From Hyphomicrobiales bacterium (lineage in GTDB: Bacteria > Pseudomonadota > Alphaproteobacteria > Rhizobiales > Rhizobiaceae): a stretch of 64,000 nt of DNA. The notes under the pieces were generated by a model, which made no database searches, was not told the DNA's origin, and worked only from the letters and a program-made list of their open reading frames with translations. The stretch lies in the NCBI GenBank assembly GCA_003577315.1, contig QEVK01000001.1, positions 62,001 to 126,000 of the forward strand, given 5' to 3'. Of this stretch, positions 24,632 through 32,934 are shown in pieces; positions within the stretch are counted from its first letter, which is position 1, and every line of letters starts with the position of its first letter. The translations under genes were made by a program, and so were the position numbers.

Positions 24632-25345
24632 ATGAGACGATCCGCCCTCGCCGCCGCCCTTCTCTTCGCTTGCGCGGCCGGGGCGCAGGAACCCGCCCTG
24701 CCCGCCGGCTTCGTGCATCTGGCGGACATCGATCCCGGCATCGCCCAGGACATCCGCTATGCCGGAACGAAAAATTTCCTCGGCCGCCGCGCGCAAGGCT
24801 ATGAAGCGGCATCCTGCATCCTCACCGAAAAGGCCGCGCGCGCCGTCGCGCAGGTTCACGAAAGGCTGGCGGCGCAGGGGCTGGGGCTCGTGGTGTTCGA
24901 CTGCTATCGCCCGAAGGCCGCCGTCGCCGATTTCGCAGGCTGGGCGCGGCAGGGCGGGCCGCCCGACCCGCAATGGCATCCGGCCACGCGGCGCGACGAC
25001 CTGATCCGCCGCGGCTACATCGCCTCGCGCTCGGCCCATTCGCGCGGCTCGACGGTAGACCTCGCCATCGTGGCGCTAGACGGACGGGCCGCCGCCGCAT
25101 CGCCCGCCTGCGGCGCCGGCGCTCCCGGAATGCTCGACTTCGGCACCGGCTTCGACTGCTTCGATCCGGCGAGCCGCACGGCGAGCGGTTCGGCGACGGC
25201 TGAGGCCCGCCGCCACCGCCGCCTGCTTGTCGAGGCGATGGCCGGGGCGGGCTTCCGCAACTATGCGGGCGAGTGGTGGCACTACACGCTGCGCGACGAG
25301 CCCTATCCCGACCGGGCCTTCGACTTCCCCGTCACGGCGCGATGA
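24632..25345 (+). CDS. VanX-like D-Ala-D-Ala dipeptidase (peptidase M15D), exported
   Basis: A 237-aa protein with a signal peptide (cleavage near AGA-QE, residue 19) and all VanX/DdpX catalytic elements: Arg93 in CYRP, zinc ligands His136 and Asp143 in SAHSRGSTVD, and Glu214/His217 in EWWHYTL. It hydrolyses D-Ala-D-Ala dipeptides; being exported, it would act on peptidoglycan-derived dipeptide for recycling rather than give vancomycin resistance. It lies 14 nt after pbpC in the same direction, so it is probably part of the envelope operon. No vanH/vanA genes are near. It is convergent with the caspase-like gene. Confidence 0.9.
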   Translation: MRRSALAAALLFACAAGAQEPALPAGFVHLADIDPGIAQDIRYAGTKNFLGRRAQGYEAASCILTEKAARAVAQVHERLAAQGLGLVVFDCYRPKAAVADFAGWARQGGPPDPQWHPATRRDDLIRRGYIASRSAHSRGSTVDLAIVALDGRAAAASPACGAGAPGMLDFGTGFDCFDPASRTASGSATAEARRHRRLLVEAMAGAGFRNYAGEWWHYTLRDEPYPDRAFDFPVTAR

Positions 25346-25351
25346 GGGCGT

Positions 25352-26656
25352 TCAATCGGCGAAGATCGGCCGCAGCTCGCTGATCGCGGTATCGCGGTAG
25401 CGCGTGCCGCGATAGACCTCGCGGATCGTCAGCGAAAACGCGCTCGTGGCGACGGGGGCGGCGAACTCGATCCTGTTGACGCCGCGCCGGTCCGGCAATT
25501 CGCCGGCGAGCGAGCGGCCGTCCGGGAAGTGGAGATCGAAGGCGCGCACCCGCGAGTTGCTGGACCAGATGCGCTGGTCCTTGTCGTAGCCGTTGCTGAT
25601 CTCGAAGCCGGCGAGCCGGCGCACGCGGCCGAATTCGAGCGTCACGGTCTCGCCGATGCCGTCCTCGGCGTCGCCCTCCACCCAGGCGGTGTCGCCGCGC
25701 CCGTCGAACAGCATCGACGGGTCGTAGTGGTTGCCCTTGATCGCGCCCAGAACCGACGTCGCGCAATAGCGCACCCCGTCCGGCCCGGCCGAGCAGGCGA
25801 CGGCGGGACGCACCGCGCGCATCGAAAGGGCGAGCTGCTGCGGCGCTTCCGAAGGCGCGGCGGCGGGCGCCGGCTGCGTCGCGGCGACGGCGGCGGCAGC
25901 CGGCGCGAACGAGAAGGTTTCCATCAGCGACGAGGAGTCCCACGGCGTCTGCTGGCCGTTGGTGGCGGCCGCCACGTCGCGGCGCACCTTGATCATCATG
26001 TCCTGGATCGACGCGCCCGGCGTGTCGATGTGCCTCAGCAGCGCCTCGGTGAAGGGCGAGTTCCGCCCAGCCCCGTCGAGCGCCACCTTGTCCGGCTCGG
26101 TGGCGAAGGCGATGTAGGTGCTGCGCGCGGCCCTGACCTCGCCCAGCCCCTTGCTGAGCGCGATGGCCGAGCGGCTCGACGCGGCCAGGCTGTCCCTGAA
26201 CGGGTTGTCGCGGCAGGCGTCGAGGAAGATGATGTTGGTGCGGCTGCCGCGCTCCATCTGGCGCAGCACCGTGCCCAGCGAATAGAGCTCGATCGACACC
26301 TCGAACTCGGAGCGCACCTGCGCCTCCACCGGCACGAGGTAGTTCTGCCCGTCGACCTGGATGCCGTGGCCGGCGTAGTAGAACAGCGCCACCTCGGCCG
26401 AAGCGCTGCGCTCGCCGAACTCCTTCAGCTTCTCGCCGAACGTCGCCCTGTCGAGGTCGAGGCCCTCGATCACCTCGAAGCCGAGCCCGCGCAGCCTGTC
26501 GATCAGCGCGAGCGCGTCGTTGCGCGGGTTCTGGAGGCGGGGCGCGTGGACGTAGGTGGAATTGCCGACGACGAGCGCGATGCGCGTCTCGGCGCGGGCA
26601 GCCGCCGTCGCCGCGACGAGAAGGACGGCGCAGAAAAACCCGGCGAAAAGCCTCAC
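25352..26656 (-). CDS. Secreted caspase-family (C14) peptidase with C-terminal glycan-binding-like domain
   Basis: A 434-aa protein with a signal peptide (to about residue 22, ARA-ET) and a caspase/metacaspase p20-like domain. The catalytic dyad is intact: His97 in YYAGHGIQ and Cys148 in LDACRDNP. After an Ala/Pro-rich linker (about 258-285), the C-terminal part contains NHYDPSMLFDGRGDTAWVEG, resembling the discoidin-like NADase-type glycan-binding domain found in secreted bacterial proteins. Such proteins are common in rhizobia and of unknown substrate. Single gene with its own promoter, 6 nt between its stop and that of the dipeptidase gene. Confidence 0.87.
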   Translation of the reverse strand: MRLFAGFFCAVLLVAATAAARAETRIALVVGNSTYVHAPRLQNPRNDALALIDRLRGLGFEVIEGLDLDRATFGEKLKEFGERSASAEVALFYYAGHGIQVDGQNYLVPVEAQVRSEFEVSIELYSLGTVLRQMERGSRTNIIFLDACRDNPFRDSLAASSRSAIALSKGLGEVRAARSTYIAFATEPDKVALDGAGRNSPFTEALLRHIDTPGASIQDMMIKVRRDVAAATNGQQTPWDSSSLMETFSFAPAAAAVAATQPAPAAAPSEAPQQLALSMRAVRPAVACSAGPDGVRYCATSVLGAIKGNHYDPSMLFDGRGDTAWVEGDAEDGIGETVTLEFGRVRRLAGFEISNGYDKDQRIWSSNSRVRAFDLHFPDGRSLAGELPDRRGVNRIEFAAPVATSAFSLTIREVYRGTRYRDTAISELRPIFAD

Positions 26657-26746
26657 GAACCAGCCCCCTTAATCCGCGCAAGGGCCGGCTCGCCCGGGCC
26701 CGGCCGCGATTATGCCGCGGCCCGAAGCCATGTCAAACGCCGGGAG

Positions 26747-27985
26747 TCACGCCGCCCTGGGGATCAGCGCCTTCAGGTCGGTCGCCGGATCGGCCGCCAC
26801 CGCCGGCGGCACCGAAAGGCCGGCGGCGATGAGCCGGCGCGCCACCATGTGATCGGCCGGGCTGTTGACGCTTTCGACCGCGATCAGCCTGCCCTCGCGA
26901 TAGACGAAGACGGAAAACCTGCCGCCTGCCGGGTCGCCGCGCGTCACGGTCTCGTCCGCCCCCGTCGCCAGCCCGGCGATCTGGAGCTTGATCGGCCCCT
27001 GATGCGACCAGAACCACGGCAGCGCGTCGTAGGCGCGGGCGTCGCCGGTCAGCCGCGCCGCGACGCACTTGCCCTGGTCGACCGCGTTCTGCACCGATTC
27101 CAGCCGGATCGGGCCGTCACCGCCATAGGGGTTGGGGTGCGCCGCGCAGTCGCCGATGGCCGAGATGGCGGGGTCGCAGGTCAGAAGCAGCGCATCGACC
27201 ACGACGCCGTTGTCGATCGCCAGCCCGGCCGCCGCGGCCAGCTCGACATTGGGCACCACGCCGGCGGCCACCACCACCGCGTCGGCCTCCAGCGCCTGCC
27301 CGTCCGACAGGGTCAGCGCGAAGCCGTCCCCGCGCGGGGCGATCTCGCTGGCCACGGTGCCGAGGCGCAGCCGCGTGCCCATCTCCTCGTGGAAGGTGCG
27401 GAAGGCGTCGCTCATGGCCGGCGACAGCACGCGCCCCATCAGCCGGCCGGCGGCCTCGAGCACGTCGACCTCGATGCCGCGCTGGCGCAAGAGCGCCGCC
27501 ACCTCCAGCCCGATGAAGCCGCCGCCGATGACGGCGACGCGCCTGAGATCGGGCAGCCGCGCCGTCAGGGCGCGGGCGTGCGCCAGCGTGCGCAGCTCCA
27601 GCACCCGCGACGGATCGAGGCCCTGCACGGGCGGGAAGCGGTTGCGCGCGCCGGTCGCCAGCACCAGATGATCGTAGGGGATGCGCTCGCCGCCGGCCAG
27701 AACGAGCGCGCGCCGGTCGCGGTCGATGCGCTCGGCCACCGTGCCGAGCCGCAGGTCGATGTCGCCCGTGACGTAGAACGCCTCGCCCTTCAGCGGCAGC
27801 GAGGTGTCCTCGACGCTTTTCAGGAACTCCTTGGACAGGGGCGGCCGCTGGTAGGGCAGGTCCGGCTCCTCGCCGACGATAGTGATCGAGCCCGCGAAGC
27901 CGTGCTGGCGCAGCGCGGCGGCGGTCTCGACGCCCGCGTGCCCCGCGCCCACGATCACCACCCGCGAAAGCGCCGTCCCGTTCAT
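26747..27985 (-). CDS. FAD/NAD-dependent ferredoxin-reductase-like oxidoreductase
   Basis: A 412-aa flavoprotein of the putidaredoxin/rhodocoxin reductase type. FAD motif VVIVGAGHAGVETA at the N-terminus, LPYQRPPLSK as in this family, NADH-binding GGGFIGLE near residue 155, the FAD-contacting AIGDCAAHP and a C-terminal reductase dimerisation-like domain. It would transfer electrons from NADH to a small ferredoxin or directly to an oxygenase. The start at 27985 rather than 27991 gives the AGGGAG site a usable 7-nt spacing. It is only 2 nt after soxG, so it is part of the sarcosine oxidase transcript, although no ferredoxin or Rieske partner is encoded nearby. Confidence 0.88.
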   Translation of the reverse strand: MNGTALSRVVIVGAGHAGVETAAALRQHGFAGSITIVGEEPDLPYQRPPLSKEFLKSVEDTSLPLKGEAFYVTGDIDLRLGTVAERIDRDRRALVLAGGERIPYDHLVLATGARNRFPPVQGLDPSRVLELRTLAHARALTARLPDLRRVAVIGGGFIGLEVAALLRQRGIEVDVLEAAGRLMGRVLSPAMSDAFRTFHEEMGTRLRLGTVASEIAPRGDGFALTLSDGQALEADAVVVAAGVVPNVELAAAAGLAIDNGVVVDALLLTCDPAISAIGDCAAHPNPYGGDGPIRLESVQNAVDQGKCVAARLTGDARAYDALPWFWSHQGPIKLQIAGLATGADETVTRGDPAGGRFSVFVYREGRLIAVESVNSPADHMVARRLIAAGLSVPPAVAADPATDLKALIPRAA

Positions 27986-27987
27986 GC

Positions 27988-28563
27988 TCATGCTCCCTGA
28001 AGCGTTGCGCCGCGATTCGGCGCCCGGCCGACACAACCGTGAAGCCATGTCCATATGTAGGCGGCGAACGGGCTTTCGACATGAAGCCGCGCGCGCTCCG
28101 GCCCGGCGCGGTAGAGAAGGCAGGAAACGCCCGAGAACAGCACCGCGGCGGAGCGGCTGCCGGCCTCGAGGTCGGCCGCCGTTCCCTCGGCGACGAGCTG
28201 CGGCATCGCCGGCCCGGAGATCTCGACGGCGGCGTAAAGGTCGTCGCAGGGGCTGACGGCGAAGCCGTCCCGCCAGCCGGGCGCGGCCGCGAGCGGCGAC
28301 GGCGTCACCAGCAGCGCCCGGTCGCGGGCGATGCGCGCCGCATACGCGCCGTCCCCGGCCCCCTCGCCGGCCACGCCCCACAGCCCGACCTCTCCCGCGC
28401 CCGGCGCGAGCGCGGCGCGGGCGGCGTCGAGGTCGCCGGAAACGAGCGTCTGGCCGAGCCCGTGGATGCGGCGCGCGCGCCAGCCCTCGCCTTCGAGGCT
28501 CGCGGCCCGCCAGTCGGGCGCGGGCGTCCAGAACCTGCCCCGATCGTGCATGGCTTCAGGCAT
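27988..28563 (-). CDS. soxG: Sarcosine oxidase gamma subunit
   Basis: A 191-aa protein following soxA, with the SoxG pattern: poorly conserved, Ala-rich, with DLYAAVEISGP, SRSAAVLFSGVSCLLYR and a C-terminal WTWLHGC near the end. In heterotetrameric sarcosine oxidase the gamma subunit closes the interface between alpha and beta. The ATG at 28563 overlaps the soxA stop by 8 nt. Identification rests mainly on position in the BDAG order plus these weak motifs. Confidence 0.85.
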   Translation of the reverse strand: MPEAMHDRGRFWTPAPDWRAASLEGEGWRARRIHGLGQTLVSGDLDAARAALAPGAGEVGLWGVAGEGAGDGAYAARIARDRALLVTPSPLAAAPGWRDGFAVSPCDDLYAAVEISGPAMPQLVAEGTAADLEAGSRSAAVLFSGVSCLLYRAGPERARLHVESPFAAYIWTWLHGCVGRAPNRGATLQGA

Positions 28564-31267
28564 CGAGCCGCTCTCCCGCCGGATCGAGCGCGCAGGGAAC
28601 GGCGATCGCCGCCCGCCGCATGCCGCCCAGATGGAAGACGTCGATCTCCTCGCCGATGCGCTCGAGCCCGCGCTCGACGAGTCCCAGCGCGATGGGGCGG
28701 GAAAGCGTCGGGCTGGAATAGCTCGACGTGACATATCCGGCCGAGCGCCGCCTGCCCTGCGCGGTCTCGACCGCGTGGCCGCCGGTCGGCAGCGGCGGCC
28801 CGCCGTCGGCCACCGTGAGGCCGATCAACTGCCGCCGATCCGGTCGCACAGCTTCGTCGGTGAACAGCGAGCGCTTGCCCACGAACTCGCCCTTGCGCCT
28901 GTCGCGCGGGCCGGAAAGCCCGAGATCGTGCGGCATGGTGGTGCCGTCGGTGTCCTTGCCGACGACGACGAAGCCCTTCTCGGCGCGCAGCAGAAGCAGC
29001 GCCTCGGAGCCGAGCAGAACGGCGTCGAGCGCCCTGCCCGCCTCGATCATCGCCCGCCACAGCGCCGGCGCCGCCGCCGCCGGCACCGAAACCTCGTAGG
29101 AACGGTCGCCGGTGAAGCTGACGCGCGCCACCCGCGCGGGTCCTCCGCCGAAGCTGCCCGACGCCACCGCCATGTGCGGCAGCGCCGTGTCGTCCAGCTC
29201 GACGCCGAGCGAAAGCGCCCCGACCAGCGCCTTCGCGCGCGGGCCGCTCGCCGTCAGCGTCGCCCAGTGCGGCGTGAGGTTGTGGACGAACACCTTCGCC
29301 GGGTCGAAGCGGTCCTGCCGCCATTCCTCCAGCCTCAGCGCCACGTTCGGCACATGGCCCGACGAGCAGGAGACGACATAGTGATCGTCGGCGAGCTTCA
29401 CCGTCACCCCGTCGTCGTAGACCGCGCCGCCCTCCGTCAGCATCAGGCCGTAGCGGATGCGGCCGTCCTTCAGCGTCGAGATCGTCTGGTAGGAGTTGTA
29501 GTCGACAAGGTCGCCGGCCTGCGGCCCGATCACCTCGATCTTGCCGAGCGGCGAGCCGTCGAAGATGGCGACCGTCTGGCGCGCCCGTTCTGCCTCGCGG
29601 GCGATTTCCGCCTCCGCGTCGCCGGCGCCGTAGAAGGCCGGGCGCAGCCAGCCGCCATATTCGCGGAACACGGCGCCCGCCGCGCGATGCCCGGCTTCCA
29701 GCGGCAGCCGCCGCACCGGGTTGAACAGCTCGCCGCGCCGCCTGCCCGCCACCACCGGCAGCGGCACCGGCACGAAGGGCGGCCGATAGGTCGTGGTGCC
29801 GGTCTCCGCGATGCCCTTGCCGGTCAGCGCCGCCATGGCGGCGAGGCCGTTCATGTTCGAGGTCTTGCCCTGGTCGGTTGCCATGCCGAGCGTGGTGTAG
29901 CGCTTCAGGTGCTCGACCGGACGGAAGTTTTCCCGCGCCGCCAGCGCCACGTCCTTCAGCGTCACGTCGTTCTGGAGGTCGATCCATTGGCGGCCCTTCG
30001 CCTGCGGCTTCGGCCATGCCGGCACGATGGCATAGTCGCCGAAATCGCCGGCCGCCGCGCCGACGACCGACATGCCCGCCACCGGCTCGCCCGGCACGAA
30101 GGCGCAGATCGCCTCGTCGTAGCGCAGCCTGCCCCTGGCCTGGCAGTAGAGATGGACGGTCGGGGTGAAGCCGCCGGAGACCAGCAGGCAGTCGGCCTCG
30201 ACCCGCCGGCCGCGGACGGTGACGGCCTCGACGCCCTTGCCGCCGTGGACGGCGTCGATGGAGGCGCCCTCGCGCAGGTCGGCCACCGTCACCTGTGCTC
30301 CCGCCTCGCGCAGCGGCAAGGCGACGGCGAGCGCGTGGGAATTGTTGGCGGCGAGCACGATCCGCTCGCCCGCCAGCACGCCGTGGCGGCGCAGGTAGAC
30401 GAGCGCGGCCTCGGCCGACATCACGCCCGGCCGGTCGTTGTCCGGGAACACCAGCGGCCGCTCGATGGCGCCGGTGGCGAGCACGATGCGGCCGGGGCGG
30501 ATGCGCAACTGCCGGTCGGGCATGCCCTCCGGGCGCTGCCAGCAGCAGACGAGGTTGTGGTCGTAGACGCCCCAGGCCACCGTGCGCGGCAGCACGCGCC
30601 CGCCCGCCGCCTCGATCCGTGCGACGAGAAAGGCGGCGCGCTCCGGCCCGTCCGCGTCGCGATGCAGCATCGAGCCGCCCGGAACGAGACCGTCGTCGAC
30701 GAGGACGACGTTCTCGCCGGCCCTTGCCGCGTCGAGCGCGGCGGCAAGCCCCGCCGGTCCGCCGCCGACCACCAGCACGCCGCAGGAAAGATTGAGGACG
30801 GAATTTTCCGCCGCCGGCGCGTTCGCCGGATCGAGCCGCCCGAGCCCGGCCATCGCCCGGATGCGCGGCTCGAACAGGTGCCAGTCGGGCCAGATGAAGG
30901 TCTTGTAGTAGAAGCCGGCCGGCAGGAAGCGCGCGGCGCGGTCGAGCAGGGCGAAGCGGTCGGCCTCGGCCGTGGGCGTCGCGTTGACCGAGCGGATCGC
31001 CATGCCCTCGGCCAGCATCTCGGTCGTGGCGCGCAGGTTCGGCGTCGTCCTGCCGCCGAGCGTCACGTCGAGGATCGCGTTCGGCTCCTCCGTCCACGCG
31101 CCGAAGATGCCGCGCGGGCGATGATACTTGAACGAGCGGCCGACGACGCGCACCCCGGCGGCCAGAAGCGCGGACGCGATGGTGTCGCCCTCGCGGCCTT
31201 CGTAGCGCCTGCCGTCGAAGGTGAAACCGAGCCGCCGGCCGGCGTCGCGGATGCGCCGCGCGCTCAT
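28556..31267 (-). CDS. soxA: Sarcosine oxidase alpha subunit
   Basis: A 903-aa subunit (typical about 960-1000, so slightly short). It has an N-terminal 2Fe-2S-ferredoxin-like fold (with SFKYHRPRGIFG), a dinucleotide-binding domain VLVVGGGPAGLAAA for NAD, a middle domain, and a C-terminal GcvT/aminomethyltransferase-like folate-binding domain (from about residue 515, with DGSPLGKIEVIGP). It demethylates sarcosine with beta/gamma/delta to glycine and H2O2, passing formaldehyde to tetrahydrofolate. I use ATG 31267, which overlaps the soxD stop by 4 nt; the frame extends upstream only as a shadow of soxD. Confidence 0.95.
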   Translation of the reverse strand: MSARRIRDAGRRLGFTFDGRRYEGREGDTIASALLAAGVRVVGRSFKYHRPRGIFGAWTEEPNAILDVTLGGRTTPNLRATTEMLAEGMAIRSVNATPTAEADRFALLDRAARFLPAGFYYKTFIWPDWHLFEPRIRAMAGLGRLDPANAPAAENSVLNLSCGVLVVGGGPAGLAAALDAARAGENVVLVDDGLVPGGSMLHRDADGPERAAFLVARIEAAGGRVLPRTVAWGVYDHNLVCCWQRPEGMPDRQLRIRPGRIVLATGAIERPLVFPDNDRPGVMSAEAALVYLRRHGVLAGERIVLAANNSHALAVALPLREAGAQVTVADLREGASIDAVHGGKGVEAVTVRGRRVEADCLLVSGGFTPTVHLYCQARGRLRYDEAICAFVPGEPVAGMSVVGAAAGDFGDYAIVPAWPKPQAKGRQWIDLQNDVTLKDVALAARENFRPVEHLKRYTTLGMATDQGKTSNMNGLAAMAALTGKGIAETGTTTYRPPFVPVPLPVVAGRRRGELFNPVRRLPLEAGHRAAGAVFREYGGWLRPAFYGAGDAEAEIAREAERARQTVAIFDGSPLGKIEVIGPQAGDLVDYNSYQTISTLKDGRIRYGLMLTEGGAVYDDGVTVKLADDHYVVSCSSGHVPNVALRLEEWRQDRFDPAKVFVHNLTPHWATLTASGPRAKALVGALSLGVELDDTALPHMAVASGSFGGGPARVARVSFTGDRSYEVSVPAAAAPALWRAMIEAGRALDAVLLGSEALLLLRAEKGFVVVGKDTDGTTMPHDLGLSGPRDRRKGEFVGKRSLFTDEAVRPDRRQLIGLTVADGGPPLPTGGHAVETAQGRRRSAGYVTSSYSSPTLSRPIALGLVERGLERIGEEIDVFHLGGMRRAAIAVPCALDPAGERLDA

Positions 31268-31530
31268 TGCCCGCCCCCGCGCAGCGCCCGCGTGGCGGAA
31301 ACGGCGTGGCTGACAGTGTCGCGCTCCATCGCGAAGAACTCGCCGCAGGTCAGGTGCAGCCAGATTTCCCGCGCCGGCCCCTTCGGGTTGCCGGCGAAAT
31401 GGAGATGCTCGCCCCATGCCCGCGCCGAAACCTCGGCGGCGGGCTCGGGCCGCCGCTTTCCGGCCTCGGCCCCGAACAGGAACTCGGTCTCGTCGCGCGG
31501 GCCGCAGAAGGGACAGGAAAAAAGCTGCAT
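31264..31530 (-). CDS. soxD: Sarcosine oxidase delta subunit
   Basis: An 88-aa zinc-binding subunit. The Zn ligands are recognisable: Cys6 and Cys9 in CPFCGPRDE, plus His59 and Cys62 in WLHLTCGEFF, which is the normal SoxD arrangement. It is needed for assembly of the heterotetramer. It starts 10 nt after the soxB stop and overlaps soxA by 4 nt. Confidence 0.95.
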   Translation of the reverse strand: MQLFSCPFCGPRDETEFLFGAEAGKRRPEPAAEVSARAWGEHLHFAGNPKGPAREIWLHLTCGEFFAMERDTVSHAVSATRALRGGGQ

Positions 31531-31540
31531 GGCCGCCTCC

Positions 31541-32794
31541 TCAGTGCGCGATGCCGGAACCGGCGGCCTCGTCGATCAGCCGTCCGGCGGCGAAGCGGTC
31601 GAGGTCGAAGGGCCGGCTGATCGCGTGGTGCTCGCCGGTGGCGATCAGATGCGCCAGAAGCCAGCCGCCGGCGGGGATGGCCTTGAAGCCGCCGGTGCCC
31701 CAGCCGCAGTCGAGATAGAGGCCGGGCAGCGGCGACGGCCCGATGATCGGCGAGGAATCCGGCACCACGTCGACCACGCCGGCCCATTGGCGCATCAGCT
31801 TGAGCTGGCCGAAGGCGGGGAACATCTCCAGCAGCCCGGAGACCACGGCCTGCTGCATCGGCGGATTGCCGCGCTGGGCGTAGGAGGGCGTGCGGTCGAT
31901 GCCGCCGCCGAACACGATCTCGCCCTTGTCGGACTGGAACAGGTAGGTGCCGGTGCCGGGATAGAGCACCACCGTGTCGAGGCACGGCTTGACCGGCTCG
32001 CTCACCATCGCCTGAAGCGAATAGGAGCGGATCGGCAGCGAAAAGCCGGCCTTTTCGGCCATCACGCTCGAATGGCCGGCCGTCGCCAGCCCCACCGCGC
32101 CGGCCCGTATCGTGCCGCGCGAGGTCTCGACGCCGGCGCAGCGGCCGTTCTCGACCACGAAGCCCGTCACCTCGCAGCCCTGCACGATGTCGACGCCGAG
32201 CGCGTCGGCCGCGCGCGCATAGCCCCAGGCGACCGCGTCGTGGCGGGCGACGCCCGCCCTGCCCTGCCAGGTGCCGCCGAAGACCGGAAACCGCGCCGCG
32301 TCGGCCGTGTTGAGCAGCGGCGCCTTCGCAAGCACTGCCTCGCGGTCGAGCAGCTCGGCGTCGGTGCCGTTCAGCTGCATGGCGTTGACCGTGCGGGCGG
32401 CGATCTCCATCTCGGCCGGCGAATGCGCGACGGTGAGCACCCCGCGCTGCGAGAACATGACGTTGTAGTTCAGCGCGCGCGACAGCCCCTCGTAGAGCTT
32501 CAGCGAGAAGTCGTAGAGCGCCACGCTCTCGGGATAGAAATAGTTGGAGCGGATGGTGCTGGTGTTGCGGCCGGTGTTGCCGCCGCCGAGCCAGCCCTTC
32601 TCCACCACCGCGACATCGGTGATGCCGTGGTTCCTCGCCAGATAGTAGGCGGCCGCCAGCCCGTGGCCGCCGCCGCCGACGATGACGGCGTCGTAGCGCG
32701 GCTTCGGTTCCGGCGAGCGCCATGCCGGCCGCCAGCCCGTATGCCCGCGAACCCCCTCGCGCAGCAGGGCGAATGCCGAATAGCGCCCTTTCAC
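31541..32794 (-). CDS. soxB: Sarcosine oxidase beta subunit
   Basis: A 417-aa flavoprotein subunit. The FAD Rossmann motif is VIVGGGGHGLAAAYYLA (about 38-54). The ARHDAVAW motif (about 183-190) holds the histidine expected to carry covalent FMN. I set the start at the GTG at 32794: it gives exactly the usual length, homology begins with KGRYSAFALLREG, and GGAGAGG lies 5 nt upstream. The in-frame ATG at 32857 would add 21 nonhomologous residues. First gene of soxBDAG; divergent from the aminotransferase gene. Confidence 0.95.
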   Translation of the reverse strand: MKGRYSAFALLREGVRGHTGWRPAWRSPEPKPRYDAVIVGGGGHGLAAAYYLARNHGITDVAVVEKGWLGGGNTGRNTSTIRSNYFYPESVALYDFSLKLYEGLSRALNYNVMFSQRGVLTVAHSPAEMEIAARTVNAMQLNGTDAELLDREAVLAKAPLLNTADAARFPVFGGTWQGRAGVARHDAVAWGYARAADALGVDIVQGCEVTGFVVENGRCAGVETSRGTIRAGAVGLATAGHSSVMAEKAGFSLPIRSYSLQAMVSEPVKPCLDTVVLYPGTGTYLFQSDKGEIVFGGGIDRTPSYAQRGNPPMQQAVVSGLLEMFPAFGQLKLMRQWAGVVDVVPDSSPIIGPSPLPGLYLDCGWGTGGFKAIPAGGWLLAHLIATGEHHAISRPFDLDRFAAGRLIDEAAGSGIAH

Positions 32795-32934
32795 CTTCGC
32801 CTCTCCAACGCCGGAACCAGCCTCGAAGCGGTCTACACGGGCTTGCCGCGTTGGCACAATGGCGCAAGGTGCCTAATCTGTTGCGCTGCCGCCCGTTTTG
32901 GGCTTTCTGTGGCCCGATCCGTGGAGGAAGACCC

